DNA of 64,000 bases from NCBI GenBank assembly GCA_029204225.1, contig CM055093.1:23293912-23357911 (forward strand), written 5' to 3'. The position numbers were made by a program, and so were the translations under genes. This document shows, piece after piece, positions 55,640 through 64,000 of the stretch. The stretch's first letter is position 1, and each line of letters starts with the position of its first letter. The stretch is from Diphasiastrum complanatum (Eukaryota; Streptophyta; Lycopodiopsida; Lycopodiales; Lycopodiaceae). A model generated the notes under the pieces. It saw nothing but the letters and a program-made list of their open reading frames with translations, was not told the DNA's origin and made no database searches.

Positions 55640-57475
55640 ATCAATGCAAAAAACCATTCAAGATGATAGGACCATAGATTCTACAAACAGATCTGATTGT
55701 GAATATCCTTTCTAGCAAAATAGATATCACTTTGGGAGAGTTCTTGCAGTTGGTACCTCATGCTAAAAAAGTACTAACATATCGATTGACCATGATTGAG
55801 ACCAAAATCCAACGTGAATCATTATATTGTGCGAGATTTGAAGAGTCAAATGAAGTACTCAATGTAGGGGCCGCGTGGGAAAGTGAACAATGATTATCAC
55901 CTTGCAGATTCAAACATAAGCATTTTCGTCAAGAGGCAGCCATGATAGATGGAGGGTCTAGAGTCAATCTGAAATCTGCATTGATATCAAGAGCGCCAAG
56001 TTTGACTATTGAGTTCCATGTTAATACTGATGCTTCCAAATATGCTATTGGATTAGTCTTAACACAGCCGGAGGAATACAAGAAAGATTTTTCAATTAGA
56101 TTTTCCACCCATTAGTTGAATGATACTGAAGTGAGTTATTCCACAGCAAAACGTGAAGCTTTAGCAATGATTTTTTTGGTCAAGAAATCTCGTCATTATT
56201 TGTTGGTGACGCATTTCGCTTTTTGTATTAATCATCAACCTTTATTATATTTGGTGAACAAGACATGCAATATTGGACGCACAAGATGGTTACTTTTATT
56301 ATCCGAGTTTGATTTTCGTGTTGTGGTTTGAAAGGGCAAACATCACTATATTGCAGATCATTTGTAAGGATACAATCAACACCAGTTAATACTGAAGTGG
56401 ATGATGAACTACTTGATGTCGCATTATTTTGTGGGAGTGGTATCTGAATGGGTAGCTGATATTGTGGAGTATTTGATGCATGGTCAGCCTAATGAGTCAT
56501 TGACAAAAGTTCAACAACGAAGATTAATTGTGAAGTCACAACCTTATCATTGATCATAGGACAATTGTATTGAAGAGAATCTGATGATATTCTTCAACGA
56601 TGCATTTTGCTACATGAAGTGCCAGATTTAGTTATGTTATCACTTGATGGAATGAGAGGAGAAAATTTTGTAGTTGATATTACAGTTTGCAAGATTTTGC
56701 AATTAGATTGTTGGTGGCCTTCTATTTATAAGGATATTGAAAAGTTTATTTAATTTTGTGATGTTTGTCAATGTGCTCATCGACCGACTAAACAACATTA
56801 TGAACCATTATATCTAGTATTAGCGCAAGTACCATTTGAGAAGTGGGAACTTGACTATGTTAGTCCGATACATCCAACGACACGTGGTACTCAGTCATAA
56901 TATATTATTCTGGCAATGGACTATATGACCAAATGGGTTGAAGCAAGAGCTGTGTGAGTTGCTGATGCAAAATCAACCACAAATTTTGTATGAGAATATC
57001 ATTGTTCGATTTGGATGTCCTATCAAGATCGTGAGTGATATAGGAACACACTTTGTCAATGAGACAATCAGATGTCTATTGGAAGAATTTTTTGTTATTC
57101 ATTGATTTAGTACACCTTACTATCTGAGGGGCACTGGACAAGCATAATCCTCGCATAAGATTCTCTACAAGATTTTGACAAAAAAAAATTGAGACAAGCC
57201 AATTAAATTGGGAACACAAATTGCATGCTGCATTATGGGCATTCCGAACAACTTATAAAATCAAACGCCTTTGCATTTGGTTTATGGTCAAGATGCGGCT
57301 ATGTCGATCATATTTTTAATACCATCTTTGCGGATCGCAGCTACTAAATGAGTAGATGAGGCAAAATCTTTGCAACTTTGTCACGAAGCATTGCATAAGC
57401 TGTGTGAAATCAAATTGATGGCAGTTCACACACTAGCAGCACAGAAGGGTCATCGCAAAGCATGGCATGATTAAA
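55640..57475 (+). mobile_element. Decayed Ty3/gypsy fragment: protease region, RNase H, integrase
   Basis: Plus strand: AAMIDGGSRVNLKSALI (protease-like, about 55940), RNase H FHVNTDASKYAIGLVLTQPE and SYSTAKREALAMIFLVKKSR, YLLVTHFAFCINHQPLLYLV; then integrase pieces with VPFEKWELDYVSPIHPTTRG, LAMDYMTKWVEARAV and ENIIVRFGCPIKIVSDIGTH. Stops and frameshifts are frequent. The reverse transcriptase core is missing between protease and RNase H. Confidence 0.75.
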
Positions 57476-57499
57476 AAGATCTTAAAAAGGGAGATTTGG

Positions 57500-58321
57500 A
57501 TATTGAAGACCTCAAAAAATGAAGATCTCGAAGATCTCGAAAAACGAAGATCTCGAAGACGAAATGTTCACGAAGAGCAGGAGAAGGTCGAACAATGCAA
57601 AACAAAAAAAATGTTTGAGACACCCGAAGGTCGAGTACTTTCGACACCTCACGCTCGAAAGGACTGAGAAGATCAAAGAAGTATCGTAAAGTACAAATCT
57701 CTGATATGATATGATGACATCAGCAGAAGAGCATTAGGACGTGCCTAATCTGTCGCTCTTGTAATCTTTGATTAGTCTTAGATTGTTTAATCTATCCAAT
57801 CAAGATATTACTTTGAATATATGCAATTGTAGATGCACCAAACAATATACATATACAAATACATACAAAGATTTATAGAGAAGAGAGAAGTCCGCCAGTG
57901 AGCGAGATTTTTTTTGTAAGCAGGATCCACAAGATCCAAGAAGTCCACTAGTAAGCGAGACATTGTTCATGGGAGAACACCGCTTCTCTCACGCCAATGC
58001 GCTGTGTGGGTCTGTCACACAGTGCTTAAACCAAGAGGATCAATAGATGATGTTGTAGTCGTTATGCACATATCATTCTAAATTGTCTGATCTCGATTGA
58101 ATTATTGTCTGCTTATTGTTCGTGTATCTCATTCGCTTTGTTTTATCTATTTCGCACATAGGTTCAATCTTGTTGAATGCTAAATTAACTTAAACGTAGG
58201 TCAATAGTGTCTATCTACATTCCTGGAGGATTGTAGGAATGATATAGCAGGCAGTGACAAGCAATCATATCCGAACTCCATCCGAATCTATTTGTGTTTG
58301 TTTCGCTTTCGATTCTCATCA
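57500..58321 (+). mobile_element. 5' LTR region of copia element E2
   Basis: Non-coding stretch ending just before ATGGTATCAAAGCG (58322), a primer-binding-site match (TGGTATCAAAGC); a second similar word (TGGTATTAGAGC) follows at about 58351. Its end resembles the E1 LTR. The left boundary is unclear; short agatctcgaa repeats occur at 57518-57560. Confidence 0.5.
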
Positions 58322-58322
58322 A

Positions 58323-58334
58323 TGGTATCAAAGC
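58323..58334 (+). other. Primer-binding site of E2
   Basis: TGGTATCAAAGC, tRNA-Met type, after the LTR end. Confidence 0.6.
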
Positions 58335-58481
58335 GATTCTTCTTCTCAACAGTGGTATTAGAGCAGCATAGTCGGTAATCAGAGCTTCTTATAGTTTGAC
58401 ATAGCTGCAAAGCTATCGAATCTAGGAGGCAAAGCGTTCAAGACAAGGAACCATTAACAAGTGAGAACACAGTTCACAACA

Positions 58482-61299
58482 ATGGCTTTAATAAGCAGTA
58501 TACAATCAAAGATTTGTACAATCCTCGACTCATCAGGGTTGAACTTCCTAGCATGGAAGATAAAGACCTCTCTCATATTGAAGGGAGAAGGGCTATGGCC
58601 CTGGGTAGACAGCACCGAAGAGATGTCTACAACTACAGGAAAAGAGCTACGAGAATGGGGAGAGAAGAACGACAAGGCAGTAGCCGTGTTGTCATCATCC
58701 ATCGAGGATAGCCTGACGCTTGACCTTGCGACACTCTCTAATGAAAGAGAGATGTGGGATACATTGCTTACTAGATTTCAGACGAAATCACGCAACTAGA
58801 TAATGCTTCTAGAAGATTAACTGACAAATCTGCGATGGGATAGTAGAGACCTTACCTTCATCAGAAAGATGAAGGATCTGTTCCTCTCATTACACAATGC
58901 CGGAACAGAGAATGCAATATCAGAAGAGAAGCAACTCACCTATTTCTTAAGAGCTTTACCAAGATCCTTCCAGACAACCCGAACGTTGCTAGCAAAGGAT
59001 CCAGCTATGACACTCAAAAAGGCAGTGATCGAGATTCGAAGCTCTTGAGCGCCTTGATCACAAGGACATTTTTGATCAAGCTCTTTACGACAACAAGGAG
59101 AAGCCAAAGAAATAGTTCAAGCCTATGAGGGAGTCAAACCAAAGGCAGGATCGAGACCAGCAAGCAGAGAGAGCCAACAAAGGCGCCTGGAAGAACAAAA
59201 GAAAGCCTAAACAACAAAATGGCAACAAGAAAACATGCGTGAGATACATACTGTCGATTTATGTTGGCTCAATCTGAAGGTTGAGTGTATCCATTGTCAC
59301 AAGAAGGGTCATGCAGCCATGGACTGTTGTTACCAGAACCCAAGAAACAAACAAGCTCAAAGCAAACGGGAGAACAATAATAGTTCATCCTACGTCGAAG
59401 AGCCAGAAAGCTCGAAGATGGACGAAGAAAGATCGAATCATGGAAATTCAACCGCCTACATCTGTGCAGTATCGACACCTGACACACAGGAGGTAATCCT
59501 TGATTCAGGAGCAACCTCACACTTTGTTACATCAAGACGAATAATGTCTAACTTTCGGAGTGTATATCCATCAAGATTTATTATTCTTGGAGACGGATCG
59601 AAACATCAAGTGAATGGTATTGGTTCGTTGTGGCTCAACACAAACGGCAGAGACAGATAACTCAAAGATGTTCTATTTGTATCTACATTGCAGCATGACT
59701 TGCTATCAGTCACAAGGATAGCAGATGCTGGGATGCGTGTGACGTTTTCACACGAAACATGTAACGTCGTTGATGCAGGCACCAATACATTGATTACACA
59801 AGGTAGAAGAAAAGACAACCTGTATCACTTGAAGGTACGCCTACCTGCAGATCAATTGCATCCAACCCATGATGATTAGTCAGATATTCTATGGCAAAGG
59901 AGACTATGCCATATGAACTCAATGGCATTGTATCAAACAAGCCATCATGGAGCTATCACAAGGGTGAGCATCTTGAATGCAACCAGTTCGATGTAGGACA
60001 TGAAAATCTGGTGTTCCTCACACAACACCACACGAACTATGGTGGGGTAGAAAATCCAATTGGACTCATATTTAAATCTTTTGCTATGCAGCATATGCAC
60101 ATGTTTCTGACAAGCTTCGAAAGAAGCTTGATGAGAAAACAGAACAAGGATATCTTGTAGGATATGACAATCATTCGTCATACTACAGAATCTATATGCC
60201 AAAGACAAACACAGTGATGACAGTCAGAGATGTCAAGTTCAATGAGACCAGAACAATGGCTAACAATGATCTTGTCAGTTATGAAGTTCTTGGAAGACAA
60301 AATTATGATCTACCAACCGCGACAGAGAGAGCAGAGGACGAACACTCAGACGAAGATGTTCGAGTCGCACCTCAGTCAAGCGACGAATCAGACGAAGAAA
60401 GATTTGCAAGCCTACCTACTGCTACTACACCTGTAAACCAAAACAATTCTGGACCTAGCAGAACAGATAAAGGCAAGTGCAGTGCAGTACCAGAAGGATA
60501 TCTCAAAAAATCAACAAGAGAGCGAAGAGCGCCAGCAAGATTTGTGTCAGGTAGCTCAGCTTCCACATCTGAAGAGTTTTGTGGATTCAGTGGGGAACCA
60601 CAAACATTCAAAGAAGCAATTGAATGTCCAGAGAAGGACAAATGAATCCAAGCCATGAACTAAGAAATCAAATCCGTGAAAAAGAATGAGGTATGGACAC
60701 TGCAACCAGTGCCAGAGAAGCAGAAAACAATGCAATGCACATGGGTTTACAAACTCAAGTATGGACCGAATGGAGATGTTTTGAGATACAAGGTCAGACT
60801 TGTAGCAAAGGGTTTTTCTTAGAAGTACGACATCGACTACACTGAGACCTTCTCTCCAGTGGTCAAACATGCTTCCTTATGCCTACTATTTGCATATGCA
60901 ACTACATACGACCTCAAGATTCACATCGTTGATGAGAAGACAACATTCCTAAATGGCGAATTAGACGAAGAGGTCTACATGGATCAACTTCCAGGTTATA
61001 CCTCTGAACCACTTCCTACCTATGCATGCCGAATGCACAGGAGTATATGGTCTGAAGCAATCAACACGACAATGGTATATGAAAAAATATCAAGCCTTGA
61101 GATCTTTAGGATTCGAGCCATTGATAGTTGATTCCAATGTTTATGTGAGAATCACAGATGGGAAGATCATCATTGTTGATGTGTATGTGGACGACACCCT
61201 GATACTATGCAGAAGCGAAGGTCTGATTGCAGGAGTGAAGAATGAGATCTCGAAACATTTCGAGATTACAGATCTAGGAGAAGCCAGATGTTATTTTGG
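58482..61299 (+). mobile_element. Ty1/copia polyprotein remnant E2 (gag, protease, part of integrase, reverse transcriptase)
   Basis: ATG at 58482: gag MALISSIQSKICTILDSSGL, NFLAWKIKTSLILKGEGLWP; zinc knuckle CIHCHKKGHAAMDC (about 59287-59328); protease VILDSGATSHFVTS (about 59490); pre-integrase DVLFVSTLQHDLLSVTRIAD. The integrase core is deleted near 59960-60015 (the frame jumps to a GVPHTTPHE-like piece). Then a linker with STSEEFCGFSGEPQTFKEAI and reverse transcriptase with DYTETFSPVVKHASLCLLFA and the catalytic DVYVDDTLILCRS (about 61178-61215). Stops replace Trp (60651 region) and Gln (about 60821). It is cut at about 61299, where sequence of opposite orientation begins. Confidence 0.88.
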
Positions 61300-61982
61300 G
61301 TCTTCGCTGCTGCTACATACTCTACTTCGTAGGACGACTGGGCTACAATGGTCTGCTTCTTGCTGACCCAGAGAACTGTTGCTCTTGATGCGATGGTGCA
61401 TCCTCCTGAGATGCTTTTACAGTCGTCCCTGAGAGATGCCCAGCTAGCATCGCTGTAGGAAAGTATCCTCAGACCTGCACCACGATAATAACACAAGCCA
61501 TAATCCCTCGTTAATTGAAGATATTGCAAAATTTGTTTTGCAATCTTCCAATGTGTCGAGCCTAGATTCGTGCAGAATTGGCTCATCCTGAGTACTGCAT
61601 AAGCAATATCAGGACGTGTGTTGTCTGCAAGGTACATCAGTGAACCTATCAGCCTCCTGTAGGGTGTGAGTTGCATCTGTTCTCTTTCTTCCTCAGTCTT
61701 TGGACAGTCGTCATTTGTTAGCACCATCCCTGTGAGCATTGGAGTGTTCGCTCCTTTGCAGTTCAGCATCCCAAAGTCCTCTAGGATCTTCTAGGTGTAT
61801 CTGGACTGGTGAAGGTATAACTTGCCTCCCTCATAGTCCCTTTCAATTTGTAAGCCTAGGTAACACCTGGCTTCTCCTAGATATACTATCTCGAAATGCT
61901 TCGAGATGTCTGTCTTTACTTCAGCAATTAGCTGCTCACTCCTGCACAATATCAGAGTGTCGTTCACATATAGGGCATCCAA
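61300..61982 (-). mobile_element. Inverted copia fragment: reverse transcriptase end and RNase H (family E)
   Basis: Minus strand from 61982: YVNDTLILCRSEQLIAEVKT, HFEIVYLGEARCYLGLQIER, then LTPYRRLIGSLMYLADNTRP, THWKIAKQILQYLQLTRDYG, SYSDASWASLRDDCKSISGG and VLWVSKKQTIVAQSSYEVEY. YVND replaces the YVDD active site. It abuts E2 on the left and a plus-strand reverse transcriptase start on the right. Confidence 0.88.
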
Positions 61983-62501
61983 GCCATGATCGAAGAGATG
62001 GAGTCTATGAGGAAGAACCAGGTATGGATGTTGGAGCCATTACCTCATAAGTGCAAGACTGTCAAATGCAAATGGGTTTTCAAACTCAAATATGGACCAG
62101 ACGGGAGTGTGACGAAATACAAGACAAGACTGGTAGCGAAGGGTTTCTCTCAGAGATATGGTATTGACTACTCTGAAACCTTCTCTCATGTCGTCAAACA
62201 TTCATCCCTACATCTGTTGTTTGCATATGCAGCAGCTTATGACCTCAAGATCCACATTGTGGATGAGAAGACAGCCTTCTTCCATGGCGAATTAGACAAA
62301 GAGGCCTACATGGATCAACCCCCAGGATTTGTCTCGAATTCACTTCTTGACTATGTATGCAAAATGCATAGAAGCATCTACAATCTGAAGCAATCAGCCC
62401 GACAATGGTACAAGAAGAAGGATCAGGCCCTGAAATCATTGAGATTCAAGCCTCTATTGGCTGACTCCAATGTGTATGATAGAGTTACAGATGGGCATTA
62501 A
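61983..62501 (+). mobile_element. Copia fragment: start of reverse transcriptase (family E)
   Basis: The plus-strand open frame begins exactly at MIEEMESMRKNQVWMLEPLP and continues CKWVFKLKYGPDGSVTKYKT, DYSETFSHVVKHSSLHLLFA and CKMHRSIYNLKQSARQWYKK. It stops at DRVTDGH, just before the YVDD segment would follow. That missing part has a counterpart on the other strand at 61982-61300. Confidence 0.88.
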
Positions 62502-62944
62502 CACTACATCCACTAACACTAGATCCACAACAAGATAGCTTAGTCTTTCTCCCTTTCTCCCTCATAAAAACTATAATAACATGCAATCCCAATAACAATT
62601 TGATCCAACAATTAGCAAAATCCAAAGAAAGCATGAGAGATGGAGGAAAAGTGATAGAGAGCAAGGACATTAGTAGAGAGGAGGACCCTAGCCTCTAAAT
62701 CTTATTGGTCCATTTCTGCCTCCCTAATTATTCAAATCTAAAAAAGAGTGGGAACCATCCAAATTGGAGGGAAATCCAACTTTATTCACTAACTTGACAT
62801 TTAGGCCCTACGACATTAAAAGTCCCGCAAAAAAGGCCTAAAGTTCTTTTATTGACTTGTAATTAATCAAATAACTATGTGATTATCGAGTTGGACTACA
62901 CACTCAGGGTTAGGGTTGCCTTGGAATCCGCAAACCCTCCAACA
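62502..62944 (-). mobile_element. Possible LTR downstream of U2
   Basis: The minus strand begins TGTTGGAGGG at 62944, about 90 nt after the U2 frame ends, and is non-coding to about 62502. The position fits a 3' LTR; no second copy is in the window, so this is tentative. Confidence 0.35.
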
Positions 62945-63033
62945 ATAGCCCTCACCAAAACTAGTGGCGGTCCCACGACACCTGCGAGATGCAGTTACTG
63001 TGGGCTTTTAATTGCTTCGCGACGAATCTTTAT

Positions 63034-64000
63034 TTAATGGTACTGCATCTTCTCCATAAAATTAAGTCGGGTAGTGTTAAAATCCAAATTATGCGACAAA
63101 AAACAATGATGGGCTCCGACAATCCATTTTGAAATTGTCCAGGACGTGAAGCGAGATTCCCAGGCGCCTCCCATCATTGCTGCGTGAAAGTACAGTCGAG
63201 CCACCGGCAGCTGATCCTTGATATTCTCTGGCCATTGGCTTATTTGGATCGAATGCCAAAGGAGGAAGGCAATCATCCCATCTCGTTGCCACAGATGCCA
63301 ACAGAGTCAAGTCTTTCTCCAAAAGTGCCGATTGTCGCACTGTCGGATTGGGAGAGTGTATATACTCCCGCTGGTACGCTTGTAATGCCCGGTGGAAATC
63401 CACTGATATTTCCCAACTGTAAGGTTGATGGATGATTGGCCAATTTGGCGTATGGATAGTAATTTTGTCCATGGCCAATCCCAAATCCTTCCACCTATTC
63501 CTGCACAGCATCGGTACATAATATGGATCAACCGCAATTGGCGAGGGCTGGCCACATAACTCCTAATAGAATCTGGAGTTTTCTCAAAAATGGTAACTCT
63601 CCAAGCTGGCTGCTCTCCCAATGCAGGTATTTTATCCAATTCCTTGTCGGCCTCTATTTCAGAGGTCTTAAACTTAAGGACCCAACCACCACGTGAGGAT
63701 TGATGAGGATGTTGCGCTAAAAAATTCTGAATCTGATCCTCGACGCTGACTGGCCTTCTGAATAATGGTGTCGTCCTTGATGAAGATGGACCCTGTTGCA
63801 CTGCCTGTGGAACTGGATGTTGTTCTTCACCTTCAGGGGCTCCACCCTGGTCCATGCCCGAATTCAACCCTGTATCCATTGGTCCTTCAGCTTGGTGCGG
63901 AGGGGAGAATTGCGACATGACTGGAACTAGGATTTGAGGTCCAGCTTCCAACACCTGAGCGACAACTTTTTCGTAGGCACTAATGGTTGTTTTTGCCTTT
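63034..64000 (-). pseudogene. Coding region of unknown family U, copy U2, runs off the right edge
   Basis: Minus strand, open at the window edge (AYEKVVAQVLEAGPQILVPV), then a Gln/Pro/Gly-rich part, VSVEDQIQNFLAQHPHQSSR, GGWVLKFKTSEIEADKELDK, a frameshift near 63520, DPYYVPMLCRNRWKDLGLAM, PIIHQPYSWEISVDFHRALQ, RWDDCLPPLAFDPNKP, a second shift, and KDQLPVARLYFHAAMMGGAW, ESRFTSWTISKWIVGAHHCF, ending at about 63034. Better preserved than U1: it needs two frameshifts over about 320 codons. No family recognised; a gag-like or terminal protein of an LTR element is my guess, from its position next to an LTR-like sequence. Confidence 0.55.

Overview
The window is nuclear DNA from a land plant, most likely a seed plant with a large, repeat-rich genome. 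The evidence is GT-AG introns, one intron of about 10 kb, a P-class pentatricopeptide-repeat (PPR) gene, a plant-type full-size peroxisomal ABC transporter, and dense decayed Ty1/copia, Ty3/gypsy and LINE sequence. The species cannot be told from the sequence.

Only two host genes are convincing. (1) 11-14796, minus strand: the first half (N-terminal region, first transmembrane domain, first nucleotide-binding domain) of a CTS/PXA1-type ABCD1 transporter. I rebuilt it as nine exons with consistent GT-AG borders and phases; the second half lies beyond the left edge. Intron 3 (3869-13981, about 10.1 kb) is swollen by a copia gag-protease remnant, two opposed LINE remnants and a gypsy LTR. (2) 29250-31235, plus strand: an intact, intronless 661-residue PPR protein built as two homologous halves about 314 residues apart, with two telo-box motifs upstream. 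A 46-codon exon-like frame at 32349-32489 is a weak third candidate.

The rest is a retrotransposon graveyard. 16.7-24.3 kb: copia fragments on both strands, plus a gypsy gag. 24.9-28.3 kb: a copia element (family E) with its 3' LTR. 31.9-35.7 kb: mostly unassigned DNA with LINE scraps. 35.7-38.8 kb: a gypsy derivative (G1) with gag, an unrecognised 326-codon frame, a chromodomain-like end and six ~80-bp repeats in its leader. 38.9-45.8 kb: a LINE tail and a gypsy element (G2), deleted from gag to integrase with a tRNA-like half at the junction, and interrupted by a copia element (C1). 45.8-49.8 kb: copia C2, then the reverse transcriptase/RNase H and LTR of another family (D2). 52.5-55.6 kb: copia C3, with nearly identical LTR segments. 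55.6-57.5 kb: decayed gypsy. 57.5-62.5 kb: family E copies with a head-to-head inverted reverse transcriptase.

Two signals look least explained. One is a pair of homologous minus-strand coding remnants of no family I recognise (U1 50345-52256, U2 63034-64000). The other is a shared segment at the 3' end of the C-family copia elements (C1, C2, C3), which have all lost most of their reverse transcriptase.
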